NCBI GenBank assembly: GCA_963791625.1
Contig: CAWBTA010000005.1
Location: 1-64,000, forward strand
Reading direction: 5' to 3'
Source of the DNA: JANMCE01 sp963791625
GTDB lineage: Bacteria > Actinomycetota > Acidimicrobiia > Acidimicrobiales > Ilumatobacteraceae
Length of the DNA stretch: 64,000 bases
The notes beneath the pieces were generated by a model. It was not told where the DNA came from and made no database searches. It saw only the letters and a list, made by a program, of their open reading frames with translations. Numbering within the stretch: position 1 is the first letter of the stretch; every line of letters starts with the position of its first letter. The translations under genes and the position numbers were made by a program. This document shows, piece after piece, positions 27,691 through 36,764 of the stretch.

Positions 27691-30057
27691 CTATCTGGGC
27701 GGCGGAGCAGGCGGCGGAGGCGGGGGCGGAACCGACCACGACGGCGGAGGCGGAGGTAAAAGCCCGACGGGCGGCAGCGGCGGGAGCGTGAGTAGCGCGT
27801 GCGGAAGCATGGCGTTATGCGCCTCCTGCGCCGTCTGATGGAACCGATGGAGCGCGTCCCGATTGATGGCATCGTGGTACCACGCACCGTCGAGCGTGAC
27901 ACCCATCGTGCCTTGTTCAATCGCCGTGATGTCGTCACCGGTGATCGTGCGCCGGCTCACCAGCGCGTGGGCGATCGCGAGGACGAACCACTCGTTGTCT
28001 TTCAGGAGGGCCACCGCTCGCTGGTACAGCACCTGCAAATACTGTTCGACTTTTTCGTCCGAGTCGTTCATGCGTTTCGGTCCGTGCCCGTCGAAACTGC
28101 CCGACCGGGAGGCAATGGTGTCGCCCATCCCCGCTCGGTTGAGCATGGCCGTCACCATCATGGTGGACGCGGCAAGATCGCCGCCGACACCCTGCGAATT
28201 GTCATTCCCGAAGAACAGGCGCTCGCCGGCCAGCGAAGCGACCGCGCAGATGACGTCGTGCTCCATCTCGGATTTCCACGAGAAGTCCCGCTCCTCGACG
28301 GGCACCCACGACACGAACCCGCCGACCGACCCACGCTTTTCGATGGTGGCGACGTCGATGGAGTCGCGTTTTCGCAGCCGGTACGTCGCCACCGCGTGGC
28401 ACGCCTCGTGCACGGCTGTTTCGTACTGTTCGAGTTGCGTGGCCGCCGTGCCGTCGGGGACGCCGTGCATCTTGAAGACACGTGCCTCGATGATGTCGGA
28501 CCAACTCACGAAGTCACGACCGCGCCGCATCGCCGCGATAAGCGCCTCATTCACGATGTCCTTTACCGCGGCACCAGAGAGGCGGGGTGACATGGTGGCC
28601 AGGCGTTCGATCTGATCGGGTGTGACCTCGTGACGCACCTTCTTGAGATATCCCTCGAAGGTCTTGATGCGACCCTCGAGCAGTGGATAGTTCACGTGGT
28701 ACTTGCGATCGACGCGTCCCGGCCGTAAGAGCGCGGGGTCAAGGGAGTCGGGCATGTTGGTGGCCATGACGGTGAGAATGCGGTACTTCGGTGGTCGCTG
28801 CGGGGGCATGGTGAGAAACGTTCGCATCCAGCGCCAGATGCCGCTCTTGGGCTTCTTGAGCCCGGACATTTCGGCCAGCACGGCCTGGAGGCTGCCGTCC
28901 ATCGAGCCACCCATACCCATGCCGCCGATGATGTTGAAACGTCCGCCACGCCGTGGTGATGACTGGTGAGCCTGCGAGGCGCCCGTCTCACCCAGCAGAC
29001 GATGAGTGGCCGCGGAGGCATAGTGCAGTCCGTTACAGGGGTGTTCAGCCATGAAAAGGTCGTTCGACTTCTGACCATCCTCGACCGCGCCGCCGCGGTT
29101 GCCGAGGGTGTCGGCCTCGTCGAAGAACACAATGACCCCGCCGTAGCGGAGGGAAAGTTTACGCAGCTTCTTGTAGAGAGCCTTCACCTTCATCACGCCG
29201 ACACCGACGAACATGGCCTTGAATGAGCCCGGATCGACGAAGACGAACGGCTTGGATGTCTCCCCGGCAACCGCCTCCGCGATCAGCGTCTTGCCAGTAC
29301 CGGGAGGGCCATACAGCAAGATGCCGCCCGGCACATGACCACCGCGCTGTTCAATCTCCTCGGGCTTGTCGAGGAAGATGATGTTTTCGCGGATCTTTTC
29401 GAGCACCTTGTCCTGGCCCCACACATCGGAGAAGCGGGTCTTGATGTCTTCCGGCATGTAGGTCTCGACGCCGCCGCGCGACATGAACCAGAAGATGGCC
29501 ACGAACTGCAACACGCCGATACCCATCACGAAGAACAGCTGAAAGAACCAGGGTTGCTGCGTGCCAAACGGGTTGTAGAAGAACCGCCGCGGCGCCTCGC
29601 TGACACCCTGCAGGAATGACACGCCCCACAGCGATGAAAATGCGCCGATCACCACCACGAACCAGAACGACCGCTTCACCATGCGAGCCAGACGGAAGCG
29701 CAGCCACGGATTGCGCTTGGACCAGAACCGGTCCCAGCCGCCCCAGACTTTCTCCACCCAGAACTGGTGGTACTTCCCGTTCTTTTCGCTGATGAAGTAG
29801 TGAATCTGGCGCACGATCTCAACCGCAGCGATGGCGAACACCCACCACTTCCCCTGGAACGTTTCCCGGATCGAGTCACTCCAGCCGATGATGGGGTTGC
29901 TGCTGTGCTTGAGCAGCGCACCAAACCCGACCCAGATACTCAGGAGCAGCAGCACTTTGATTCGGTCGTAGGCCAGCAACTTCCGGCGAGGCTTGGCCTC
30001 GGTGACTTTCACCGGTTCGTGAACGACGCCTACGTGATCGGGACGAACAGGGATCAT
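27691..30057 (-). CDS. Atypical FtsH-like AAA+ membrane metalloprotease
   Basis: 788 residues. Transmembrane segments lie near residues 33-48, about 130-150 and 171-192. The AAA+ domain has Walker A GPPGTGKT (250-257), Walker B VIVFFDEAD (about 307-315) and the Arg-finger region LLRPGRVDRK. About 100 residues (320-420), rich in Gly and Ser, are inserted between Walker B and sensor 1. The M41 peptidase site is HEACH (550-554), where FtsH normally has HEAGH, and the third metal ligand fits GGDLAAST. The C-terminus is a Pro-rich tail. FtsH degrades misfolded membrane proteins; the changed topology and insertion suggest a divergent paralogue. Its start overlaps the stop of the upstream lipoprotein gene (ATGA). 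Confidence 0.85.
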   Translation of the reverse strand: MIPVRPDHVGVVHEPVKVTEAKPRRKLLAYDRIKVLLLLSIWVGFGALLKHSSNPIIGWSDSIRETFQGKWWVFAIAAVEIVRQIHYFISEKNGKYHQFWVEKVWGGWDRFWSKRNPWLRFRLARMVKRSFWFVVVIGAFSSLWGVSFLQGVSEAPRRFFYNPFGTQQPWFFQLFFVMGIGVLQFVAIFWFMSRGGVETYMPEDIKTRFSDVWGQDKVLEKIRENIIFLDKPEEIEQRGGHVPGGILLYGPPGTGKTLIAEAVAGETSKPFVFVDPGSFKAMFVGVGVMKVKALYKKLRKLSLRYGGVIVFFDEADTLGNRGGAVEDGQKSNDLFMAEHPCNGLHYASAATHRLLGETGASQAHQSSPRRGGRFNIIGGMGMGGSMDGSLQAVLAEMSGLKKPKSGIWRWMRTFLTMPPQRPPKYRILTVMATNMPDSLDPALLRPGRVDRKYHVNYPLLEGRIKTFEGYLKKVRHEVTPDQIERLATMSPRLSGAAVKDIVNEALIAAMRRGRDFVSWSDIIEARVFKMHGVPDGTAATQLEQYETAVHEACHAVATYRLRKRDSIDVATIEKRGSVGGFVSWVPVEERDFSWKSEMEHDVICAVASLAGERLFFGNDNSQGVGGDLAASTMMVTAMLNRAGMGDTIASRSGSFDGHGPKRMNDSDEKVEQYLQVLYQRAVALLKDNEWFVLAIAHALVSRRTITGDDITAIEQGTMGVTLDGAWYHDAINRDALHRFHQTAQEAHNAMLPHALLTLPPLPPVGLLPPPPPSWSVPPPPPPPAPPPR

Positions 30058-30731
30058 GATCGGTTCACCGTCCAGGAATCGGCGACCGTATTGATCACCT
30101 GTCGATTATCGAGATAGCACTGCGCTGAGCAAAGGGTGCGAAGGATGTAGAACCGCTTGTTGGTCGGGTCTACCAGGGTGGCGGCGTCGACGGTGTGGTA
30201 CTTCGACGGATCGTCTGCGTTCGGGACGTTCACCGCCATGCGTGTTCCCGTTACGCCCTTCGGAAAGGTGAGTCGAACCTCGGACTTGCCATCAAAGTCG
30301 ACCACTTCCCACTTCGGCGGTGTGCCTGGGTCCTGCAACAACGGGTCGAAGCCGTCGAAGGCAATCGAGCGAACCTGGGAGAGCGACATCCGATCGTTGG
30401 TGCTGTCGCTGAGCGCCCACACCTGTACGTCGATGACCGGGTGCTCAGGCGAGTCACTCTTGAGGTTCTCGGTGGTGGACTCGGCAGCCGCGTCGTACGC
30501 GTAGTGCCAGACCCGCAGCGCGCCCTCTGGCAGAGATGTCGCCCGACCGTCTTTGTCGGTGTCGGTCAGCTTGTATTGCTTCCAGTCCTTTGGCACCTTG
30601 AGATACAGGTTCTCGGTGGAGTTCGACACGTAGCGATACTGCGACCCACCGCACGACGCCAACAGCATCGCCGCCGCGACAACAAACCCGATGGACTTCA
30701 GCCTCTTGGCTGGCATTCGTTTACCCACCAT
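30054..30731 (-). CDS. Lipoprotein coupled to the FtsH-like protease
   Basis: About 225 residues. The N-terminus has a lipoprotein signal (MPAKRLKSIGFVVAAAMLLASCGGS) with the lipobox Cys in LASC. The mature part is beta-rich (KVPKDWKQYKLTDTDKDG, VNVPNADDPSKYHTVDAA) and has a Cys pair near the end (TLCSAQCYLDN). ATG 30731 is given; ATG 30716 has a better ribosome-binding site (GGTGGG). The family is unknown to me. The overlapping stop-start with the FtsH-like gene suggests a joint role at the membrane, perhaps as a substrate adaptor, but this is inference. Confidence 0.7.
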   Translation of the reverse strand: MVGKRMPAKRLKSIGFVVAAAMLLASCGGSQYRYVSNSTENLYLKVPKDWKQYKLTDTDKDGRATSLPEGALRVWHYAYDAAAESTTENLKSDSPEHPVIDVQVWALSDSTNDRMSLSQVRSIAFDGFDPLLQDPGTPPKWEVVDFDGKSEVRLTFPKGVTGTRMAVNVPNADDPSKYHTVDAATLVDPTNKRFYILRTLCSAQCYLDNRQVINTVADSWTVNRS

Positions 30732-30858
30732 GTTGCCGCTCCCCGAACTCAACGACCTACCGCATCGTAACGGTTTCTGTGGAATACGGCGCAGGCATGA
30801 CCGTTGGATCTGTTCCGACAGTGGAAATGATGGGAACAGGCCGTATCGTCCAACGCTT

Positions 30859-31449
30859 GTGACTGATATCGCCGCAACAAGTTTGCGTATTGATCTGCCC
30901 AGAGCCCAAGCCGCCGTACGAGAGCTCCTTATCGCCGTCGGCGAGAACCCCGATCGTGAAGGTCTCCAGGACACACCTCGCCGCGTGGCCGAAATGTGGA
31001 CCGAACTTCTCGAAGGCATGAACGAAAATCCGGCTGAGCATCTTCGCCGTACCTTCGACATCGACCATGACGAGGTAGTGCTGGTGCGAGACATTCCCTT
31101 TTCGTCGATGTGCGAGCATCACCTGCTGCCGTTCCGCGGCGTCGCTCACATCGCATATCTTCCCGGAACGACCGGACGCTTCACCGGTCTGTCCAAACTG
31201 GCCCGACTGGTCGACGGATACGCGAAACGGCTCCAGGTGCAAGAGCAGCTGACCAGCCAGATCGCCACCGCATTGGAGACCGAACTCGGACCGGTCGGCG
31301 TTTTTGTGATGGTTGAATCCGAGCATTTCTGCATGGCTATCCGAGGCGTGAAAAAGCCCGGCACCATGACCGTCACCACCGCCGCCCGCGGCCTCTACCG
31401 GATAGACAAGTCAGCCCGAGCCGAAGTCGCCGCCCTCATCCGCCAGTAG
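30859..31449 (+). CDS. folE: GTP cyclohydrolase I
   Basis: About 196 residues from GTG 30859. Key motifs are DTPRRVAEMWTELLEGM, the zinc ligands in SSMCEHHLLPF (Cys and His), GLSKLARLVDGYAKRLQVQE and VESEHFCMAIRGVKKPG, which has the second Cys. The enzyme opens GTP to dihydroneopterin triphosphate, the first step of folate biosynthesis. The open frame continues upstream to 30691, but those residues are unlike the family. It is divergent from the lipoprotein gene. Confidence 0.93.
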   Translation: MTDIAATSLRIDLPRAQAAVRELLIAVGENPDREGLQDTPRRVAEMWTELLEGMNENPAEHLRRTFDIDHDEVVLVRDIPFSSMCEHHLLPFRGVAHIAYLPGTTGRFTGLSKLARLVDGYAKRLQVQEQLTSQIATALETELGPVGVFVMVESEHFCMAIRGVKKPGTMTVTTAARGLYRIDKSARAEVAALIRQ

Positions 31450-31471
31450 CCCACCTCCCGATGGGTCAGCG

Positions 31472-32269
31472 CTACTCGGGTGAGTAGATGTTCATCCTGT
31501 CGCCGCGTGGAAAGCCCACCAGCGTGAGACCGGCCGAGCGGGCAGCCTCGACGGCCAGGGACGATGGTGCGCTGATCGAGATCATGGCGCTGAAACCGGC
31601 CGCCCACGCCTTTTGCACCAGCTCGAAGCTGGCGCGGCCCGAAACGTACAGCGCCAGAGACGATGCGGGCAGTTGGCCGTCGAGCAGCAGGCGACCCACC
31701 ACCTTGTCGACCGCATTGTGACGTCCGATGTCTTCGCGCACGACCAGAACATTGCCCTCGTGATCGACCGCAGCCGCACCGTGCACCGCTCCGGTTGCCC
31801 CAAACAAGGTCTGCAGGGGCTGCACCTTCTCTGGGATGGCTGCGAGTGCTTCCACGTCGAATGCCGTCACGATGGTGAGCGGCGCAAGGCGGGCCGACAG
31901 ATCGGTCAGCGAGTCTGTGCCACACAGTCCACATGAACTCGTGGTGGTCGAGAGCCGTTCCGTCGGAACCGGCGCCCGGCCACTCGTCTCGACCGTGACG
32001 ACGTTGAAATAGGTTTCCATCGCTGGTCCGTCCGCGCAGTAGCGGACACCGATCACGGGCGCTCCCCCGAGCAATCCATCGCTATGGCAGAACCCGACGG
32101 CCAACTCGTAGTCGTGACCCGGCGTGCGCATTGTGGTGGTTACGCGATGTCCGTCGAGCCGGATCTCCATGGGCTCTTCGACCGCCAACTCATCGGGTAC
32201 CCGCTTGGTTGCGCCTGCCGTCGAACGCCTTACCAGAACTGTTTGACTTCTCGCACGCGCCACTGCCAT
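31472..32269 (-). CDS. fdhD: FdhD, formate dehydrogenase sulfurtransferase
   Basis: About 265 residues. The substrate Cys pair is in STTTSSCGLCGTDS. Other family motifs are PMEIRLDGHRVTTTMRTPGHDYELAVGF, VVREDIGRHNAVDKVVG and VSGRASFELVQKAWAAG. FdhD transfers sulfur from IscS to the molybdenum cofactor before insertion into formate dehydrogenase. The frame is open to 32365, but ATG 32269 leaves room for the divergent sigma-factor promoter. No formate dehydrogenase gene is in the window. Confidence 0.9.
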   Translation of the reverse strand: MAVARARSQTVLVRRSTAGATKRVPDELAVEEPMEIRLDGHRVTTTMRTPGHDYELAVGFCHSDGLLGGAPVIGVRYCADGPAMETYFNVVTVETSGRAPVPTERLSTTTSSCGLCGTDSLTDLSARLAPLTIVTAFDVEALAAIPEKVQPLQTLFGATGAVHGAAAVDHEGNVLVVREDIGRHNAVDKVVGRLLLDGQLPASSLALYVSGRASFELVQKAWAAGFSAMISISAPSSLAVEAARSAGLTLVGFPRGDRMNIYSPE

Positions 32270-32353
32270 CCCACAACCTTGCCGGATCGCACGGCCCAAT
32301 GCGAGGTTCGCTTCTGCCAATCGCCCGCGAGCCACCTGCGGTAGCCTGCCGGG

Positions 32354-32947
32354 GTGGCCGACCAAGAACGCTTTGTCGAGCAGGCGATGGAATATGCGCC
32401 TGCCCTTTACTCGGCCGCGATGCGCCTGACCTACAACTCAGCCGACGCCGAGGATTTGGTGCAGGAGACGTACCTCAAGGCCTACCGCAGCTTCCGCACC
32501 TTTGAGGAAGGCACCAACCTGCGGGCGTGGCTGTACCGCATCCTCACCAACACCTTCATAAACAACTATCGGTCGAAGCAGCGCCGCCCAGAGCAGGACG
32601 ACATTGCCGATGTCGAGGACATGTATATGTACAAGAACCTCGGCTCGCTCGAGATCGCCCTCGCCGGCCGTTCGGCCGAGGACAACCTGCTTGAGCGCAT
32701 CACCGATGACGAGGTCAAACAGGCCATGGCCGCCATCCCGGAAACCTTCCGTATCCCGGTCTATTTGGCCGACGTTGAGGAGTTTTCGTACAAAGAGATC
32801 GCCGATATGCTCGACGTGCCGATTGGCACAGTGATGTCCCGACTGCACCGGGGAAGAAAAGCGCTGCACAAGTTGTTGTTCGATTACGCGACTGAACATG
32901 GGCTGGTGCCCGCCGAACGAGAAACCGAGCCTGCCAACCATGGCTGA
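32354..32947 (+). CDS. sigR: SigR/SigH-type ECF sigma factor
   Basis: 197 residues from GTG. Region 2 has AAMRLTYNSADAEDLVQETY and NLRAWLYRILTNTFINNYR; region 4 has IPETFRIPVYLADVEEFSYKEIADMLDVPIGTVMSRLHRG. These match the thiol-oxidative stress sigma factors. The downstream gene is a ZAS anti-sigma factor whose ATG lies inside the last codons, so the two are translationally coupled. It directs expression of thioredoxin and thiol homeostasis genes when the anti-sigma factor is oxidised. Confidence 0.92.
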   Translation: MADQERFVEQAMEYAPALYSAAMRLTYNSADAEDLVQETYLKAYRSFRTFEEGTNLRAWLYRILTNTFINNYRSKQRRPEQDDIADVEDMYMYKNLGSLEIALAGRSAEDNLLERITDDEVKQAMAAIPETFRIPVYLADVEEFSYKEIADMLDVPIGTVMSRLHRGRKALHKLLFDYATEHGLVPAERETEPANHG

Positions 32948-33395
32948 CTGTGAAGACACCCTCCGAGAACTGCAGTTGTTCCTCGCCAAGGAGCTGTCGC
33001 CCCGTACCCAGACGGCCATCGCCTCGCACCTTGATGGCTGCACCAATTGCCTGCAAGCGTTCGATTTCCACGCTGAACTGAAGAGCGTGATCGCCCGAAA
33101 AGCCCGGGAACACACGATGCCCGAAGGCCTGATGGCCCGCATCCAGGCGTGCTTCACCTTGGAGCAAACCTCCCCTTTGAACAGCAGTCCCCGTTTGGGC
33201 GGCCGTCGCCGTTTTCGGGTTGATGCCGGACGCACTGGGCAACCTTCGTTCTTTCGTGCCTGTCTCGCTAGGCTGACGTCATGTACGGAGCTTTCCTCGG
33301 GTTACACACCAACGGCGCTTGGCACATCTGGCTGGGCCTCGTGCTGGTTCTCAGCGCGGTCGGTGCCGTGGCCGGCCTCATCGCCGGATACCTGA
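32940..33395 (+). CDS. rsrA: RsrA-like zinc anti-sigma factor
   Basis: The ZAS motif is in IASHLDGCTNCLQAF (H-x-x-x-C-x-x-C), with an upstream CEDTLRELQLFL helix. These form the redox switch that releases SigR on disulfide formation. The family is about 80-105 residues, but the frame runs on to 151 residues and overlaps the next small gene in a different frame. After about residue 82 the sequence stops looking like a protein, so an indel or early stop near 33170 is likely. Treat the first 80 residues as reliable. Confidence 0.82.
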   Translation: MADCEDTLRELQLFLAKELSPRTQTAIASHLDGCTNCLQAFDFHAELKSVIARKAREHTMPEGLMARIQACFTLEQTSPLNSSPRLGGRRRFRVDAGRTGQPSFFRACLARLTSCTELSSGYTPTALGTSGWASCWFSARSVPWPASSPDT

Positions 33396-33436
33396 AGAAG
33401 GTCGTCCTCCCGCAATACCGCGGTCCGAAGAAGTAG
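33281..33436 (+). CDS. Small membrane protein, 51 residues
   Basis: MYGAFLGLHTNGAWHIW is followed by one hydrophobic helix (LGLVLVLSAVGAVAGLIAGY) and a basic tail (KKVVLPQYRGPKK). It begins at ATG 33281 and ends four bases before the metalloprotease gene. A single transmembrane helix with a positively charged tail suggests an N-out orientation. The function is unknown. It overlaps the runaway end of rsrA in another frame, which supports rsrA stopping earlier. Confidence 0.55.
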   Translation: MYGAFLGLHTNGAWHIWLGLVLVLSAVGAVAGLIAGYLKKVVLPQYRGPKK

Positions 33437-33440
33437 CCAC

Positions 33441-34508
33441 ATGGCCAACAGCCCAGTCGATTGGGCGTTGGCAGAACGTGTCGCGGGCCGGTTCATCGCC
33501 CGTGAACCATGGTCCCAGTCGTACCACTACCGCTCGCTCGAACCCGACTTCGCGAGGCTCACCCCGCAGGCCGAGGCGTTGGTCACCGAGACCACCGGGC
33601 TGACATCAGCCAACGGCCTGGCGACCGCCACGGTCATCTCGCGTCCCGAATGGGTCAAGGCAAACCTGTCGTCGATGCAGCTGCTGCTTGCTCCGCTGTT
33701 GGCGAAAATGGAGGCCGAGTTCTCCGGTCGAAACGCTCGCGCCGCCGCGGCCGGGGCGGCCATCGCCGGAGCCGAGGTCGGCGCGATGCTCGGATGGATG
33801 TCGGGGCGTGTGCTGGGCCAGTACGACCTCATGGTGGGTGACACCGCTAGCGGGGATTGTGTGTACTACGTCGGACCCAACGTGCTCGCACTCGAGAAGC
33901 GGTTCGGGTTTCCACCGGCCGAATTCCGTTTGTGGTTGGCGTTGCACGAAGTGACGCACCGGGCGCAGTTCACCGGCGTGCCGTGGATGAAGGCGCACTT
34001 CCTCGGTTTAGTCCACGAGATCCTGAGTGCCGTCGAGCCCGATGCCGATACGTTGGTTGCGGCCATCAAGTCGGCGGTGCGACCCGGCGGCGACCGCAAG
34101 CAGATCATCACCGATGGCGGCATCATGGCTCTCCTTGCCAGCCCCGCGCAGCGCGCCACCATGGGTCGTATCGGCGGGTTGATGGCGCTGCTGGAAGGCC
34201 ATGGTGATGTCACCATGAACCGAGCCGGGATCGGCCACGTACCGTCAGCCGAACGCTTTGACCGCGTCCTGAAGGAACGCCGCGGCAAGGGCTCACCGCT
34301 TGTGAAACTTGTCCAGAAACTGGCCGGCATCGAGGCGAAAATGAACCAGTACGAGCAAGGCGAAAGGTTCATCGCCGCCATCGAGGCCATCGGTGGTGAT
34401 CGCGTCGTCGACCGTTGTTGGGAGAACCCCGATCATCTCCCCAGCCTGGAAGAAATCCGTCGGCCCGAACTGTGGCTTGATCGACTTGGCCTCACTGTCT
34501 CCGTCTGA
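33441..34508 (+). CDS. DUF2342 zinc-dependent metalloprotease family protein
   Basis: 355 residues. The metal site is LALHEVTHRAQF (H-E-x-x-H). Family features include WALAERVAGRFIARE near the start, GDCVYYVGPNVLALE and the LMALLEGHGDVTMNRAG block, whose GHGD can supply further ligands. In actinobacteria this gene often sits next to tilS, as here, and is annotated as F420-associated or metalloprotease, but its substrate is not known. Its end overlaps the tilS start. Confidence 0.88.
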   Translation: MANSPVDWALAERVAGRFIAREPWSQSYHYRSLEPDFARLTPQAEALVTETTGLTSANGLATATVISRPEWVKANLSSMQLLLAPLLAKMEAEFSGRNARAAAAGAAIAGAEVGAMLGWMSGRVLGQYDLMVGDTASGDCVYYVGPNVLALEKRFGFPPAEFRLWLALHEVTHRAQFTGVPWMKAHFLGLVHEILSAVEPDADTLVAAIKSAVRPGGDRKQIITDGGIMALLASPAQRATMGRIGGLMALLEGHGDVTMNRAGIGHVPSAERFDRVLKERRGKGSPLVKLVQKLAGIEAKMNQYEQGERFIAAIEAIGGDRVVDRCWENPDHLPSLEEIRRPELWLDRLGLTVSV

Positions 34509-35361
34509 GCTGACTGCCGCGCTTCTCGCCCGCTGCACGTTTCCGCCGTCTGGCACGGCGGTCACATGCGCAGTCTCCGGTGGGGCCGACAGCCTGGCTC
34601 TGTTGGTACTTGCGCGCGCTATGGGCTGTGTGGTCACCGCCGTGCACGTCGATCACGGACTGCGCCACGGGTCAGCCGAGGAGGCCTCTTTGGTAGCGAC
34701 GACCGCGGCACGATTCGGGGCTGGCTTTCGATCAGAAACAGTCGTTGTCGCGCCGGGCCCGAACCTGGAAGCCCGAGCCCGCGATGCGCGCTTCGCCGTA
34801 CTTCCCACTGGTGTGTTGACGGGCCACACCGCCGATGATCAGGCCGAGACGGTGCTCATCAATTTGTTGCGCGGGGCGGGAGTAGACGGCCTAGCCGGCA
34901 TGAGCCCGAATGGGCATCCAATCCTGCGCTTGCGGCGCCAGGAGACCGTCGCGCTCTGCCAGGCGCACGAGCTCAAGGTCGTTCAGGATCCGAGCAACGA
35001 CGATGCTCGATTCCTCCGCAATCGTATTCGTCACGACGTCCTTCCCTTACTGACCGCCATAGCCCAGCGTGACGTCGCGGCCGTCATCGCGCGCCAGGCG
35101 TCACTTCTTCGTGATGACGCGGATCTTCTCGACTCACTCGCATCCGAGATCGACCCAACGGACGCGAGGGCTCTGACAGCGGCACCGGTGGCACTGGCCC
35201 GGCGCTCGGTGCGCCGCTGGTTGGCCAACCCGATGCCCCCGTCTGCCGATGAAGTCGAGCGGGTGCTCGCCGTCGCACGGGGCGAGGTCATTGCGTGCGA
35301 GTTGGAAGGCGGCCGCCGCGTCGCTCGCACCGCCTGGGTACTCCGGGTGGAGATTCCCTAA
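34486..35361 (+). CDS. tilS: TilS, tRNA(Ile)-lysidine synthetase
   Basis: About 291 residues from TTG 34486, inside the end of the previous gene. The PP-loop is VTCAVSGGADSLALLVLA; HVDHGLRHGS and TGHTADDQAETVLINLLRGAG complete the adenylation core. DPSNDDARFLRNRIRHDVLP is the tRNA-recognition segment. It converts C34 of tRNA-Ile(CAT) to lysidine and is essential. The short form without the C-terminal domains is usual in actinobacteria. The frame is open upstream to 34393, deep inside the neighbour, which is unlikely to be the start. Confidence 0.88.
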   Translation: MASLSPSELTAALLARCTFPPSGTAVTCAVSGGADSLALLVLARAMGCVVTAVHVDHGLRHGSAEEASLVATTAARFGAGFRSETVVVAPGPNLEARARDARFAVLPTGVLTGHTADDQAETVLINLLRGAGVDGLAGMSPNGHPILRLRRQETVALCQAHELKVVQDPSNDDARFLRNRIRHDVLPLLTAIAQRDVAAVIARQASLLRDDADLLDSLASEIDPTDARALTAAPVALARRSVRRWLANPMPPSADEVERVLAVARGEVIACELEGGRRVARTAWVLRVEIP

Positions 35362-35496
35362 CCGCTCTGGGTAGCCGCCAACGGTCGAGCCACGCCCGAC
35401 ACGGGCTGAGCGCTCGAACCGCCAGAGAATTGCTTGTCCCCGCGGATTGAACTCGCAAGTCAACGAGGGGCGGGCACGTGTCGATGGTCAGGTTGT

Positions 35497-35843
35497 TCAT
35501 GTCCCACTCGGGGCGTCGGTCTGGGCGACAGCTATGTTCTCGGCGTGCGCCGAGCGCAGCTGTTGCTCGCACCCATACGGCGGTGTTGCGCCAGCCAACG
35601 CGTCGAAGAGGTAATCGAGAGCCCCATGCCCAGACGACTGCAGCCGGCAACGGTGCCGACTGCGGTGAAGGCTTCCCTGTCGCCCGAGTTCTCGGAGGAA
35701 TTGGTCGACGTTAGCGAGGAGCGCGTTCTCGAAGTTGTTGCCCAGTGCAATTCGGAGACAGTCGCTGCCAAACTTGATTTGGAAGGTCTGCGGTTCGCCA
35801 AATGCCCGAACTCAGTGTCGACTACGCCGAGATCGGGCAGCAT
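35497..35843 (-). pseudogene. Small protein remnant with one frameshift
   Basis: The ATG at 35843 begins MLPDLGVVDTE. A one-base shift near 35810 leads to a frame reading AFGEPQTFQIKFGSDCLRIA, then NNFENALLANVDQFLREL and LDYLFDALAGATPP, ending at TGA 35497-35499. Joined, this gives about 112 residues with a regular helix pattern. No family is recognised. It may be noise, but no other frame here is as coherent. Confidence 0.3.
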
Positions 35844-35861
35844 CGTACCCGCAACGTAAGG

Positions 35862-36113
35862 CTAGGTCGATCGAATGAGATCGGCAGCCAAACCACTGGC
35901 CAGCAAGGCGTCGCTTCTGGCCGGTCGTCGCACTCGCGCTGATTCGGCGAGAACACCCAAGGTCTCCTGGATGCCGCTAAGTGTCAGCCAGAACAGGTTA
36001 GCGGCGGTCGTCGGAGAGGCGAAAGAGAGCTCCATCTTTGGTTCAGGTCGGCTGTGGAAGGGAAAAGATGAGTTTGAGGATGCACTGCGTTTGATTCTCG
36101 TGCAGGAGTCCAT
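35862..36113 (-). pseudogene. Possible TetR-type C-terminal fragment
   Basis: An 83-codon frame contains ANLFWLTLSGIQETLGVLAE followed by ARVRRPARSDALLASGLAAD, which resembles the C-terminal ligand-binding helices of TetR regulators. No helix-turn-helix domain could be found upstream in any frame, so if real it is a remnant. Confidence 0.3.
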
Positions 36114-36764
36114 TCACGAGGTGGCCCAACCGTTGGGTGATGCAGCCGCGGACGCTACAACCGCTGACCGGACGATCAGCGAGAAACAAGCGATGCTCAC
36201 CGATCTCGTTCGAGTTGCGAGTGGGTCGTTCGTTGCGACGATCGCAAGTTCTCAAACGTTCCACATAGGAATGTCAGCAAGGTCTGGGATTGCCGCCACG
36301 CCGACCGAACGAGACCTTGCAGCAGCGGGACAGCCGAGTGCACTCCGGCGCATTGTCCGACGGGCTCGGTATGGCAGCGGCATTCAATCAAGACCATGCC
36401 GACGAGTCGATCAACATCAACGGAATCCGTTGGTCGCCGCTCGGCTACGCCGCTGCGATTCTCATCAATCAGTTCTTTCACCTTGATGGCGAGCAACCGA
36501 TTCCTTCAGCAAGTACCAGGCCCAACTGAGCGGTTCCATTGGCGGGCATCTCCGGTCGGCCGCGCAATCGATGATCACGGACGTGCCGTCATGATGATGA
36601 CCTTGCCGAATTGACGGGATGCCGGCGAGGTCGTGGCCGTCCGTGACACCGATTGTGCGGCGACGCCGACACCCCGAGCCGCTGAACCGATTGGGGCCGG
36701 GCGCAGATAGGCTCGAAGATGCGTCGGATTGTTCTGCCGCCCTTCACGGAATGCGGAACGATTG

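Larger units (their letters stand above)
35362..36764. other. 1.4-kb gene-poor stretch with degraded coding traces
   Basis: No frame here gives a convincing full-length protein. Open frames on both strands are short and compete. Two minus-strand traces look protein-like and are listed separately. The plus-strand frame at 35875-36486 has a plausible middle but ends in an Arg-rich run typical of a shadow frame, so I do not call it. Codon use and the lack of ribosome-binding sites suggest decayed or horizontally acquired sequence. Confidence 0.55.

Noticed and set aside
35875..36486. 203-codon plus-strand frame as a gene
   Set aside because: Its end is Arg-rich and shadow-like, there is no ribosome-binding site, and a TetR-like trace on the other strand competes.
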